In this document: positions 1-6,817 of the stretch, piece after piece
How the letters are laid out: each line of letters opens with the position of its first letter
How positions within the stretch are numbered: position 1 is the first letter of the stretch
Assembly (NCBI GenBank): GCA_022508735.1
Contig: JAFLUQ010000063.1
Span: 1 to 12,372 of the forward strand
Reading direction: 5' to 3'
Length of the DNA stretch: 12,372 nucleotides
From: Oscillospiraceae bacterium
GTDB taxonomy: Bacteria > Bacillota > Clostridia > UMGS1883
Translations under genes and position numbers: made by a program
Notes under the pieces: generated by a model
Databases searched by the model: none
Told to the model about the DNA's origin: nothing
What the model saw: the letters and a program-made list of their open reading frames with translations, nothing else

Positions 1-353
1 GCATGGGTGGTGCCGAGCGGAGGAATGCTCTTGCCGGCCTGAGCCCAGATAGTAGCATAGCGGGAGTGGGTGTGAACAACGCCGCCCAGCTCGGGATACG
101 CCTTATAAAGTGCGATGTGAGTGGGGGTGTCGCTGGAGGGGCGCATATCTCCCTCCACTTTGTTGCCGTCCATGTCGAGCACTACCATGTCCTCAGCCTT
201 AAGCTCCTCGTAGGGAACACCGCTGGGCTTTATTACCACGAGGCCCTTCTCGCGGTCGATGCCGCTGACGTTGCCCCAGGTGTAGGTAACAAGGTTTTTC
301 TTGGGAAGCTCCAGATTAGCCCGGAGCACGATTTCTTTCAGTTCTTCAAGCAC
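1..353 (-). CDS. araD: L-ribulose-5-phosphate 4-epimerase AraD (5' part only, runs off left edge)
   Basis: This is the N-terminal 117 codons of a class II aldolase/epimerase family enzyme. AraD interconverts L-ribulose 5-phosphate and D-xylulose 5-phosphate, the last step feeding L-arabinose into the pentose phosphate pathway, in the cytoplasm. The translation starts MLEELKEIVL and carries the family blocks NLVTYTWGNVSG, VIKPSGVPYEEL, RPSSDTPTH and VVHTHSRYATIWAQ. The two histidines of HTHS are zinc ligands in the family. These blocks match E. coli AraD as I remember it far better than L-fuculose-1-phosphate aldolase, the closest alternative. The start is GTG at 353. An AAGGAG ribosome site lies 9 bases upstream and overlaps the stop codon of the isomerase gene, so translation is probably coupled. 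The C-terminal half lies outside the window. Confidence 0.93.
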   Translation of the reverse strand, partial: MLEELKEIVLRANLELPKKNLVTYTWGNVSGIDREKGLVVIKPSGVPYEELKAEDMVVLDMDGNKVEGDMRPSSDTPTHIALYKAYPELGGVVHTHSRYATIWAQAGKSIPPLGTTH

Positions 354-366
354 TTTAGGTCACTCC

Positions 367-1851
367 TTACGCAAACGGATTTTCCGTCTTATAGAGCATG
401 CCCTTGGGCTGGTTGAAGCCGATCTCCTCCACGGGAACGCCGATGTACTTGAATACCTCGTAGAGGGCCTTGCCGTGATGGCCGAAGGCCACAGCGCCGT
501 GGTGGGGGAAGTTCTTTTCGATAAGAACGTGACGGTAGAAGCGGCCCATTTCGGGAATGGCGAATACACCGATGCCGCCGAAGGACTGTGAAGCCACGGG
601 CAGAACCTCGCCGTTGGCAATGTAGGCGCGGAGCTTGGCGTCAGCCGTGGACTGAATGCGATAGAAGGTGATGTCGCCGGGAGCGATGTCGCCCTCGAGA
701 GTACCGTTGGTAACCTCGATAGGCAGGCTGCGGGCCATGATCTTCTGATACTTCATGGAGCAGGCGGCCAGCTTGCTTGAGCAGGTGTTGCCGCAGTGGA
801 AGCCCATGAAGGTGTCTTTATGAGTATAGGGGAACTTGCCCTCGATGTCCGCCTTATACATATCGGCGGGCACGGAGTTGTTTATGTCGAGCAGGGTAAC
901 AGCGTCTTCGCTTACGCAGGCGCCTATGTACTCGCTGAGAGCGCCGTAGATGTCAACCTCGCAGGATACGGGAATACCGCGGCCTGTGAGACGGCTGTTT
1001 ACAAAGCAGGGAACGAAGCCGAACTGAGTCTGGAAGGCGGGCCAGCACTTTCCGGCGATGGCCACGTACTCCTTGGAGCCCTTGTGGTTCTCAACCCAGT
1101 CAAGCAGGGTCAGCTCGTACTGTGCGAGCTTGGGCAGTACCTCGGGCTTGAGGTTGCCTGCGCCCAGCTCCTTTTCCATGTCGGCTATAACGGCGGGGAT
1201 TCTTTCGTCGCCCTCGTGCTGGTTAAAGGACTCGAACAGGTCGAGCTCGGAATTCTCCTCGATCTCTACGCCCAGCTTATAGAGCTGATAGATGGGCGCA
1301 TTGCAGGCCAGGAAGTTCAGCGGTCTGGGGCCGAAGGAAATGAGCTTAAGATTCTTAAGGCCTGCCACGGCACGGGCTATGGGTAAAAATTCGTGTATCA
1401 TGTCGGCGCACTCCTCGGCTGTGCCGACGGGGTACTCGGGTATGTAAGCGGTAACGCCGCGGAGCTTAAGGTTATAGCTTGCGTTCAGCATACCGCAGTA
1501 GGCGTCGCCGCGGTCGTCAGACAGGCAGCCAACGTTTTCTTCAGCGGCAGCCACAAACATCTTGGGGCCGTCGAACTGCTGAGCCAGCATGGACTCGGAT
1601 ATCTCGGGGCCGAAGTTGCCGAGGTACACGCAGAGGGCGTTGCAGCCTGCGGCCTTGATGTCGGCCAGAGCCTGCTGCATGTGGATCTCGCTCTCCACGA
1701 TACATACGGGGCACTCATAGATGTCGTCAGCGCCGTACTTATCTGTATAGGCCTTTATGAGGGCCTGACGGCGTGAAACCGAAAGGGATTCGGGGAAGCA
1801 GTCGCGGCTTACGGCTACGATGCCGACCTTGATCTTGGGAATGTTGTTCAT
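367..1851 (-). CDS. L-fucose/L-arabinose isomerase family protein (probable arabinose isomerase role)
   Basis: This 494-residue cytoplasmic protein resembles the fucose isomerase (FucI) fold family, though it is shorter than classical FucI (about 590 residues). Visible features are an N-terminal Rossmann-like start (KVGIVAVSRDCF), a middle block VSCEVDIYGALSEY (about 296-308) and LLDINN (320-325), then FHCGNT (351-356) and PHHGAV (449-454). By family analogy E298, D322 and a histidine of the HH pair (450-451) are the candidate manganese ligands; this assignment is by motif position, not alignment. The family interconverts aldoses and ketoses. araD follows by 13 bases, with its ribosome site overlapping this stop codon, so I infer L-arabinose to L-ribulose as the in-cell reaction; L-fucose remains possible. 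ATG 1851 has AAAGGAG 8 bases upstream. No promoter or terminator is seen in the 36 bases separating it from the Asp23 gene. Confidence 0.85.
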   Translation of the reverse strand: MNNIPKIKVGIVAVSRDCFPESLSVSRRQALIKAYTDKYGADDIYECPVCIVESEIHMQQALADIKAAGCNALCVYLGNFGPEISESMLAQQFDGPKMFVAAAEENVGCLSDDRGDAYCGMLNASYNLKLRGVTAYIPEYPVGTAEECADMIHEFLPIARAVAGLKNLKLISFGPRPLNFLACNAPIYQLYKLGVEIEENSELDLFESFNQHEGDERIPAVIADMEKELGAGNLKPEVLPKLAQYELTLLDWVENHKGSKEYVAIAGKCWPAFQTQFGFVPCFVNSRLTGRGIPVSCEVDIYGALSEYIGACVSEDAVTLLDINNSVPADMYKADIEGKFPYTHKDTFMGFHCGNTCSSKLAACSMKYQKIMARSLPIEVTNGTLEGDIAPGDITFYRIQSTADAKLRAYIANGEVLPVASQSFGGIGVFAIPEMGRFYRHVLIEKNFPHHGAVAFGHHGKALYEVFKYIGVPVEEIGFNQPKGMLYKTENPFA

Positions 1852-1887
1852 GCTTATTTCTCCTTTTGTTTTATTTTTTATGTTTTA

Positions 1888-2325
1888 TTACTGTTCCTGC
1901 TCAGGTGAGTCCTCGCTCTGAGGCTCATCAGAAAGCTCTTCTATATCTTCGCCGGACTTATTTGCCTTGTTGTCGATATCAATGGCGTCAACAAACACAT
2001 TTATGAGTATATTATCCATGCCGACATAAGACTCCAGCGCAAATTTGACCGACTCCTGGACCTTGCGTGCCACGTCGCAAATCTTCATGCCGAAGCGCAC
2101 ACTGATATGAATGTCGATCTCGGTGCTGTTTTCGCCAAGCTCTACTTTAATTCCTTTGGATTTGGATTGATTTTTCTTGCCGAGAAAATCGCTGATGCCG
2201 CCTGTGGGAGCGCCCAAAGCTACAACTCCGTCCACCTCGCGGGCAGCGATAGAGGATATTCTGGTCACGACCTCCTCGGAAATCTTGATGTTACCGTTTT
2301 CTGAAACAATAAAGCCTTCTGCCAT
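1888..2325 (-). CDS. Asp23/Gls24 family envelope stress response protein
   Basis: This 145-residue protein begins MAEGFIVSENGNIKIS and shows the Asp23/Gls24 pattern: EEVVTRISSIAAREVDGV, then a glycine-rich stretch, an amphipathic strand pair (GIKVELGENSTEIDIHISV) and a helix KVQESVKFALESYVG, followed by INVFVDAIDI. The C-terminal 25 or so residues are strongly acidic and probably disordered. Family members are cytoplasmic, often associated with the membrane or cell wall stress. A copy next to spoIIIAH is, from memory, common in Clostridia. The start is ATG 2325, because GGAGGG lies 6 bases upstream; an upstream in-frame start at 2370 would add 15 residues but lacks a ribosome site. It has its own vegetative-type promoter (2384-2412). 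The precise role is unknown. Confidence 0.88.
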   Translation of the reverse strand: MAEGFIVSENGNIKISEEVVTRISSIAAREVDGVVALGAPTGGISDFLGKKNQSKSKGIKVELGENSTEIDIHISVRFGMKICDVARKVQESVKFALESYVGMDNILINVFVDAIDIDNKANKSGEDIEELSDEPQSEDSPEQEQ

Positions 2326-2344
2326 AGCTATCCCTCCGTTATTG

Positions 2345-2368
2345 GGGGCAATATTTTGATGATGCCCC
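2345..2368 (-). other. Short hairpin in the asp23 leader
   Basis: GGGGCA (2345-2350) and TGCCCC (2363-2368) are perfectly complementary, with a 12-base A/T-rich loop. The hairpin would form near the 5' end of a transcript from the promoter at 2384-2412 and lies 7 bases before the GGAGGG ribosome site. There is no T-run after it, so it is not an intrinsic terminator. It may stabilise the mRNA 5' end or be chance. Confidence 0.35.
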
Positions 2369-2383
2369 ATACTTATTTATCTT

Positions 2384-2412
2384 ATTCTATCATAGCTTTC
2401 CCTAAAATTCAA
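2384..2412 (-). promoter_or_regulatory. Sigma-A-type promoter for the asp23 gene
   Basis: On the minus strand TTGAAT (2407-2412) and TAGAAT (2384-2389) are separated by exactly 17 bases, each a close match to the vegetative -35 and -10 elements. The predicted start near 2377 gives a leader of roughly 50 bases before ATG 2325. The -35 lies only 9 bases past the spoIIIAH stop codon, so the Asp23 gene, and the sugar genes behind it, can be transcribed independently of sporulation. Confidence 0.6.
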
Positions 2413-2420
2413 GTAGATAT

Positions 2421-2945
2421 TTAATTTAATTCCACAATTTTTATTTTCTCGCTTGCTATACCGCTCTGTTCAGACACAATTTCTGAAATTATGGCCGCGT
2501 CGCTGCTGTCGATGTTATCAGTCTTGACAACCACATTGGCCGTTCCGTTGTTTATGTAGCACACGGCGTCTTCAAAGCCTTTGGCACGGATGAGATTTTC
2601 AATGGCCGTCTCGGTCTCAGTGTTCTGGGCCAGAGTGAGCACACTCTGCTGAGCGGTCTCCTTGGTTTCCGGGTCAGTATCCTCATTGGAGATAAGTGAG
2701 TTAAAGGTTTCGATGGACTTGCTGCGCCCGGCCTCACGGTCTATTCTGGCCTGAGCAAAAAAGTCGGCCACGCTCTCACTGTCCACAAGCTGAGCCTCAC
2801 CTAAATACCCGTCCGCTGAGGTCTCCAGATCCCCGCCTTCAGTAGTGACTGTCTGTTCCCGGCTGATATTCAGATACCCTGCCACGCCTACCATTACCGC
2901 CAATACCGCCACCACAAGCTGTTTCCTTTTAAATACCATCATCAT
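2421..2945 (-). CDS. spoIIIAH: Stage III sporulation protein AH (SpoIIIAH-like)
   Basis: This 174-residue mother-cell membrane protein has a short basic N-terminus (MMMVFKRKQ), one membrane segment (about residues 9-25), a linker, and an extracytoplasmic domain ending SEQSGIASEKIKIVELN. In Bacillus subtilis SpoIIIAH forms part of the channel between mother cell and forespore by binding forespore SpoIIQ, and its C-terminal domain has a ring-building fold. It is shorter than the B. subtilis protein (about 218 residues), mainly in the linker. Its position as last gene of the operon supports the call. ATG 2945 is the first of three consecutive ATGs and has AGGAG 8 bases upstream. A second sigma-E-like promoter lies just before it. 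No terminator follows the stop codon. Confidence 0.93.
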   Translation of the reverse strand: MMMVFKRKQLVVAVLAVMVGVAGYLNISREQTVTTEGGDLETSADGYLGEAQLVDSESVADFFAQARIDREAGRSKSIETFNSLISNEDTDPETKETAQQSVLTLAQNTETETAIENLIRAKGFEDAVCYINNGTANVVVKTDNIDSSDAAIISEIVSEQSGIASEKIKIVELN

Positions 2946-2978
2946 AGTTGAGTCTCCTTTACTTTATATAAATTTTTA

Positions 2979-3008
2979 ATTGTATGCCTAATTCCTCATT
3001 TTATATAC
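2979..3008 (-). promoter_or_regulatory. Candidate internal sigma-E-type promoter before spoIIIAH
   Basis: On the minus strand CATACAAT (2979-2986) matches the sigma-E -10 consensus (CATACAnT) in every defined base. Fourteen bases upstream is GTATATAA (3001-3008), an acceptable sigma-E -35 of the ATA-rich kind. The element spans the last codons of spoIIIAG and the short gap before spoIIIAH, and would start transcription near 2973, about 28 bases before the spoIIIAH ATG. An internal promoter in the spoIIIA locus is known in B. subtilis; equivalence is inference, since its position there may differ. Confidence 0.45.
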
Positions 3009-3476
3009 CTTTACCCTGTGTGCGCCGATTCCCAGCGCAGTGGCAGCCGCTTCGGACAGCTCCGCCTTCACGCGGTCGTTTCCGGCCCCCTCGGCCACAA
3101 CGAGCGCACCACGCACGGCAGGGGCATTTTCGGCCAGAACAAGAGCCTCGCTGCCTCCCTGACTGTTAAGCACAACGGTTTTGCTGCTGTCGCCGCTGCC
3201 GTCCTGCTGCACGTCTATAGAACCGCCGTTTTCGGCTACGAGCAGAACCTCCACACGGCCTGCCCCATCTATAGTCGAGAGTGTGCGGCTGAGGCGCTGT
3301 TCCAGCTCGGTCATGTAGTCTGCGGCGTTGGTTCGTGTTTCGATCGCCGCCGCCGGGGCGCTTTTTTCCGGTCGGGGCAGAGAGCCGAAGGCCAGCAGCG
3401 CCACTCCCAACAACAGTAATATATATATTCCAAGGCTTCGCTTTTTATCACTACCGAGAAGCTCCTTTATTTTCAT
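2988..3476 (-). CDS. spoIIIAG: Stage III sporulation protein AG
   Basis: This 162-residue protein has a cytoplasmic basic N-terminus (MKIKELLGSDKKR), one membrane helix (residues about 15-31), and an extracytoplasmic domain. The domain holds SRTLSTIDGAGRVEVLLV (63-80) and APAVRGALVVAEGA (118-131), then an alternating helix/strand end HRVKVYKM, the usual SpoIIIAG signature. In B. subtilis SpoIIIAG forms a large ring in the intermembrane space using this ring-building domain, part of the feeding-tube channel. The insert around residues 85-110 (rich in S, G, D, Q) probably corresponds to the beta-insertion of the ring. ATG 3476 overlaps the spoIIIAF reading frame by 26 bases. Its nearest ribosome-site-like sequence (GGGAG) is 14 bases away, so translation probably relies on coupling to spoIIIAF. 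Confidence 0.94.
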   Translation of the reverse strand: MKIKELLGSDKKRSLGIYILLLLGVALLAFGSLPRPEKSAPAAAIETRTNAADYMTELEQRLSRTLSTIDGAGRVEVLLVAENGGSIDVQQDGSGDSSKTVVLNSQGGSEALVLAENAPAVRGALVVAEGAGNDRVKAELSEAAATALGIGAHRVKVYKMRN

Positions 3477-3885
3477 TTATTATCACATTGCTCCCTTCAA
3501 TGCCCATTGCGCCGCGCACGTACTCCCGCGTGGCGGCCGCATCCATGGCGTTCTCTACTGTCACTCTTGTTACGTTCCCCTCGCCGTCCACCTCCACATA
3601 GGCTTCACAGCCGGGGAACTCGTCCTCTATTATTTTTTCGAGGTTGCTTCGGTGCTGGATCAGTATCCTTGCACGCGCCTCGATCTCGGCTGTTTCCATA
3701 TCCGCTCCGGTATACTCCGGCACGTTCAAAGCGATGCTTCCGGTTACAGGAGAAAGCACCGCCGCCAGCAGCACAAAGCCGAACACCAGCCGGCAATACC
3801 CCTTGAAGCTGCCGTCCGGCACAAGCATATCCATCAGCGCTGCGAGTATCACCGCCGCACCGATCACCTTTATGTATTCCGCCAT
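3451..3885 (-). CDS. spoIIIAF: Stage III sporulation protein AF
   Basis: This 144-residue protein starts MAEYIKVIGAAVILAALMDMLVP, giving one membrane segment, followed by the conserved GSFKGYCRLVFGFVLLAAVLS turn and second membrane segment. The soluble extracytoplasmic tail contains CEAYVEVDGEGNVTRVTVEN, a ring-building-like strand pattern. It is a member of the SpoIIIA channel complex, shorter than the B. subtilis protein (about 206 residues). The start chosen is ATG 3885, one base after the spoIIIAE stop (TAAAATG arrangement), with a weak GGTGG upstream. A GTG at 3897 would add four residues inside the spoIIIAE 3' end but has no better ribosome site. It overlaps spoIIIAG by 26 bases. Confidence 0.9.
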   Translation of the reverse strand: MAEYIKVIGAAVILAALMDMLVPDGSFKGYCRLVFGFVLLAAVLSPVTGSIALNVPEYTGADMETAEIEARARILIQHRSNLEKIIEDEFPGCEAYVEVDGEGNVTRVTVENAMDAAATREYVRGAMGIEGSNVIINENKGASR

Positions 3886-3886
3886 T

Positions 3887-4924
3887 TTAACCACCACCCA
3901 TCAATGCAGCTACGGCAATTACCATCATTACCGCCACAGAGGCCACCGACGAAAGCAGCGTTTCGAGGCAGCCTGCCATGTGGTACACAGCGTTGGCCAC
4001 AGCGGCGTTCCCCATAGGCCCCATCATTGCGCCGCCTATGCGGAACACCAGCGACAGTGCGCCTATCTTTACAACCGGCAGCAGCGCCACAGCTATTATC
4101 ACAGCTACGCCCGCCGCGCCTATGCTGTTTCTTAAGAGAGCACTGCCGCCGGCCACACTGCTCATGGCGTCGGCTATGGAGCCGCCCACCACCGGCACCG
4201 CCGCGGACACCGCAAACTTAAGTCCCCTTGCCGCCAACGAATCAAAAGAGGAGGCCGCAAACCGCGTTATTGACAGCACGCCTGTAAAAACCACCATTAA
4301 AAAGCTCAGCACGTAGCTGCTTATCCTCTTGCACAGGTCAGCTATGCCGTTGACGTCGATTCCCGGAGAGATACATCCCAAGAGATTAAGTATCATGGAA
4401 AACATTGCTAATGGAATGACTATGCCGCTGATGATCCGCCCCAAAACCGAGCACATGAAGTATATGACCGGGTGCACCGCTCCGCCGCTGACAGCCATGC
4501 CTCCGCTCAGCATCAATGACAGAGTTATGGGGAGTATCGCGTCCATTATCAGGCTGAGGTCGTCCACGGCGGACAGTGCACAGTCACGGGCAGTGGAAAA
4601 GGCCCCGAGCGCTATGACCGTAAGGTATGCCGTCGCCGCGAGATTTGCCGCCGCACCAACGCTTTCACGCCCGAAGGAGGACTGCATATTGCGGATAACG
4701 GCGAGGAATATGCCCATGGCCAGCAGCAGGGCCAGCGTGCGCAGGCTTAACTGAAGTTCACCGAAAAACAGGTTTAAGAGCCGCCCTGCAGTGGAGCCGA
4801 GTTCTACCCCAAAGCTGCCCTCAAGCATATCAGCCACCGCTCCGTCTGCTGAAAAGCCCGGCATGAGCTGTTCTATCCAGGTCACGCTGTCAGGGGAGAG
4901 AGTGGGAAAGTAGAAGTCGTTCAT
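3887..4924 (-). CDS. spoIIIAE: Stage III sporulation protein AE
   Basis: This 345-residue polytopic membrane protein has hydrophobic segments around residues 61-78, 96-110, 125-145, 150-185, 203-220, 236-250, 268-298 and 322-341. The conserved block SAAVPVVGGSIADAMSSVAGG (about 240-260) is characteristic of SpoIIIAE, the largest membrane component of the mother-cell SpoIIIA complex. The start is ATG 4924, with GAGGT 5 bases upstream, 8 bases beyond the spoIIIAD stop. An in-frame upstream extension to 5056 exists but overlaps spoIIIAD in another frame and is charged, so I reject it. Relative to B. subtilis (about 399 residues) the N-terminal signal-peptide-like segment is missing. The C-terminus ends in GGG, one base from the spoIIIAF start. 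Confidence 0.93.
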   Translation of the reverse strand: MNDFYFPTLSPDSVTWIEQLMPGFSADGAVADMLEGSFGVELGSTAGRLLNLFFGELQLSLRTLALLLAMGIFLAVIRNMQSSFGRESVGAAANLAATAYLTVIALGAFSTARDCALSAVDDLSLIMDAILPITLSLMLSGGMAVSGGAVHPVIYFMCSVLGRIISGIVIPLAMFSMILNLLGCISPGIDVNGIADLCKRISSYVLSFLMVVFTGVLSITRFAASSFDSLAARGLKFAVSAAVPVVGGSIADAMSSVAGGSALLRNSIGAAGVAVIIAVALLPVVKIGALSLVFRIGGAMMGPMGNAAVANAVYHMAGCLETLLSSVASVAVMMVIAVAALMGGG

Positions 4925-4932
4925 GTTGTACC

Positions 4933-5316
4933 TCACACAAAGTTCATCAGGCTCAAAAACACGTCCCGCATTATGGGAAAGCTCATAAGAGCTATCGCAG
5001 TCTTTCCGGCCAGCTCCACACGCCCGGCGAGGGCGGTCTCCCCGGCGTCGCGGCATAGCTCCGCCGCAAACTGGGCTATATAGGCTATGCCGGTGACCTT
5101 CAGCATCGGCTGCATAAACTCTGCCATCGGGCGGCTTATCAGGCTGAACCGGCGAACCGCGGCAATAAACTCCGCCGCCATGGGAACAGCCGCGCCCATG
5201 ATTAGCAGTGCAGCCCCCATTGCCAGCATACGGGCCATTTCCGGCCTAAATTCTCTCAGATACAATGCCATGATCGACGCGCAGACTGCCAGCGCGCACA
5301 TTGCCGCCACGCTCAT
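4933..5316 (-). CDS. spoIIIAD: Stage III sporulation protein AD
   Basis: This 127-residue integral membrane protein has hydrophobic segments near residues 2-19, 29-52 and 72-86, and a last one near 104-125. The block KVTGIAYIAQFAAELCRDAGE (73-93) followed by ALAGRVELAGK is the SpoIIIAC/AD family signature. SpoIIIAC and SpoIIIAD are paralogous small membrane subunits of the SpoIIIA channel apparatus. The length agrees with B. subtilis (about 133). ATG 5316 overlaps the spoIIIAC stop codon in an ATGA arrangement, implying translational coupling. Confidence 0.94.
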   Translation of the reverse strand: MSVAAMCALAVCASIMALYLREFRPEMARMLAMGAALLIMGAAVPMAAEFIAAVRRFSLISRPMAEFMQPMLKVTGIAYIAQFAAELCRDAGETALAGRVELAGKTAIALMSFPIMRDVFLSLMNFV

Positions 5317-5507
5317 AGGCCAAAAACGGTCTTTACCGTCGTGAACAGCTCGCCGATCTTATTCACTAAAATTATAAGCACGACTACCAGCCCGGCTATG
5401 GTAGCCATCAATGCCTGTTCCTCCCGCCCTGAGCGGGTAAGAAGCTGATTCATCACCGCGACTATTATGCCTATACCGGCAATCTGAAAAATCAGGTCTA
5501 CGTCCAT
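5313..5507 (-). CDS. spoIIIAC: Stage III sporulation protein AC
   Basis: This 64-residue protein begins MDVDLIFQIAGIGIIVAVMN. It has two membrane segments (about 4-20 and 38-55) joined by a charged loop (TRSGREEQ) and ends NKIGELFTTVKTVFGL, as in known SpoIIIAC. It is a small membrane subunit of the SpoIIIA complex. The start is ATG 5507, because GAGGAGG lies 6 bases upstream and overlaps the spoIIIAB stop codon; the in-frame start at 5522 would place the ribosome site inside the gene. The length fits the family (about 65-68). Confidence 0.94.
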   Translation of the reverse strand: MDVDLIFQIAGIGIIVAVMNQLLTRSGREEQALMATIAGLVVVLIILVNKIGELFTTVKTVFGL

Positions 5508-5518
5508 GCCCGTCCTCC

Positions 5519-5971
5519 TCAAAGCAAAAATATGACAAGGGCCGCTCCGGCTAAAAAGCCCCCGCCTAAGAACAGCCGCCCGCGCCGGTACAGGTCATCC
5601 CGGGCCGAGCGGATCTCCTCCTCCAGACCTGACAGAAAAATATCTATGTTCTGAAGCTGGCCCTCCGTTGTGTCGGACGTAAGTCCCTCGGCAAAAAGGG
5701 AAAAGCCCTCAATTCCTTCACCCAGCGGACTGACTGCCGCACATACAGGCACGCCCCTATCAAGGGCTTCGGCGGCGGGGGAGAAGAATGCGCTGCCCGA
5801 AAAAATCTCATAGAGATTCATGCCGAGACCGCATATCTTGCTCCGAAGGCTCCCCACCTCCCAGCGGAGCAGCAGCAGCCTCTGGAGCCTACGGCTCAGC
5901 TCGTGCCTTTTATATAATCCCCAGCACAGCCCGGCCGACAAGGTCAATACTGAGCCGATTGCCTTAAGCAT
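5519..5971 (-). CDS. spoIIIAB: Stage III sporulation protein AB
   Basis: This 150-residue protein has a membrane segment at each end (about 4-20 and 132-150) and a helical soluble middle with RLQRLLLLRWEVGSLRSKI (about 28-46) and FSLFAEGLT. This topology is shared with type II secretion GspF-like proteins, to which SpoIIIAB is related. Together with the ATPase SpoIIIAA it forms the secretion-system-like base of the channel. ATG 5971 overlaps the spoIIIAA 3' end by 8 bases, with GAGGT 8 bases upstream. The length is slightly below B. subtilis (about 171). Confidence 0.92.
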   Translation of the reverse strand: MLKAIGSVLTLSAGLCWGLYKRHELSRRLQRLLLLRWEVGSLRSKICGLGMNLYEIFSGSAFFSPAAEALDRGVPVCAAVSPLGEGIEGFSLFAEGLTSDTTEGQLQNIDIFLSGLEEEIRSARDDLYRRGRLFLGGGFLAGAALVIFLL

Positions 5972-6794
5972 AACTGTTTACCTCGGCAATTTCACCTACT
6001 CCGCTAAGCGTCACCACGCAGGAGAACAGCCGCCGATCGAGCATGCCGCCTAACCTCGTTCGCCGCCGCACGTCGCCGGCATTTTGGCCGTGTACCGACG
6101 TCATTACCGCCACGCCGGAGTTCACGGCTCTATATATGGCGTCGATGTCTTCGTCGCTGCCGATCTCGTCGGTAACTATGACCCTCGGCGCCATAGAGCG
6201 CAGGGCCATGAGCATACCGTCGGACTTTTTCACTCCGTCCAGCACGCAGGTAAACTCTCCCACGTCCATCTGCGGCACGCCGTTTTTCACGGCTGCCAGC
6301 TCGCTTCGTTCGTCAATTATACATACAGGCAAGAAGCCGCCAACCGTTCGCGCCGCGTCTCTCAGCATTGTGGTCTTTCCGCAGCCGGGAGGGGAGATGA
6401 TAAGAAGATTTCCGCCGAGGTACCGCTCGAGAGGCGCCGCCGCGCCGATGATCTGACGCGCCACTCTGAAGCAGAGGGCCGAGGGCTCCACCATGGCCGC
6501 GCCGCCCGCTCCCGTGGTGAGTCGGCCGCACACGCCTACCCGGTGCCCTCCCTCGAGGGTAACAAAGCCCTCTCTGAGGCTCGATTGGGCACTGTAGACG
6601 GATCCGCGGCATATGTAGTTGAGGGTGTTTCTGAGCTGTGCGGCTGTGATCTCCACCGGCAGGCGGATGAGCTCCTTTTCAGTGGCCACAGCAACCACTC
6701 CGGTTGACATAAGGCGTATTTCGCGGGCCTCCTCCATATAGGGCTCCGCTTCACGGGCAGCATCCGGCGGAAGATATTGAAGAATCGTGTTCAT
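5964..6794 (-). CDS. spoIIIAA: Stage III sporulation protein AA, secretion-type ATPase
   Basis: This 276-residue cytoplasmic ATPase is related to type II/IV secretion ATPases and powers or assembles the mother-cell SpoIIIA channel. Visible motifs are the N-terminal REIRLMSTG, then SSLREGFVTLEGGHRVGVCG (71-90), Walker A SPPGCGKTT (134-142), an acidic Asp-box-like IIDERSE (159-165), Walker B VIVTDEIG (205-212) and the histidine box SVHG (233-236). All catalytic elements are intact. ATG 6794 is preferred to the upstream in-frame ATG at 6854, because AGGA lies 7 bases before it and the sigma-E-type promoter at 6818-6847 lies between the two, leaving only about 17 bases of leader. It is the first gene of the operon. 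Confidence 0.95.
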   Translation of the reverse strand: MNTILQYLPPDAAREAEPYMEEAREIRLMSTGVVAVATEKELIRLPVEITAAQLRNTLNYICRGSVYSAQSSLREGFVTLEGGHRVGVCGRLTTGAGGAAMVEPSALCFRVARQIIGAAAPLERYLGGNLLIISPPGCGKTTMLRDAARTVGGFLPVCIIDERSELAAVKNGVPQMDVGEFTCVLDGVKKSDGMLMALRSMAPRVIVTDEIGSDEDIDAIYRAVNSGVAVMTSVHGQNAGDVRRRTRLGGMLDRRLFSCVVTLSGVGEIAEVNSYA

Positions 6795-6817
6795 AGGTCT
6801 GTCCTCGCTTTCGGTAA

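Noticed and set aside
796..1386. A 196-codon plus-strand open frame opposite the isomerase gene
   Set aside because: It has no ribosome site or recognisable domain and lies antisense to a clear conserved gene; it reflects third-position GC bias.
1891..1940. Possible terminator between asp23 and the isomerase, from the A/T-rich stretch and nearby CTCAG/CTGAG
   Set aside because: The stem is only 5 bases with a long loop and is not followed by a T-run in the minus-strand sense.
3018..4754. Several plus-strand open frames of 100-230 codons opposite spoIIIAE-AG
   Set aside because: They are mirror frames of conserved sporulation genes, with His/Arg/Pro-rich compositions and no start signals.
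4925..5056. In-frame upstream extension of SpoIIIAE
   Set aside because: It overlaps spoIIIAD in another frame, is charged, and ATG 4924 has a better-placed ribosome site.
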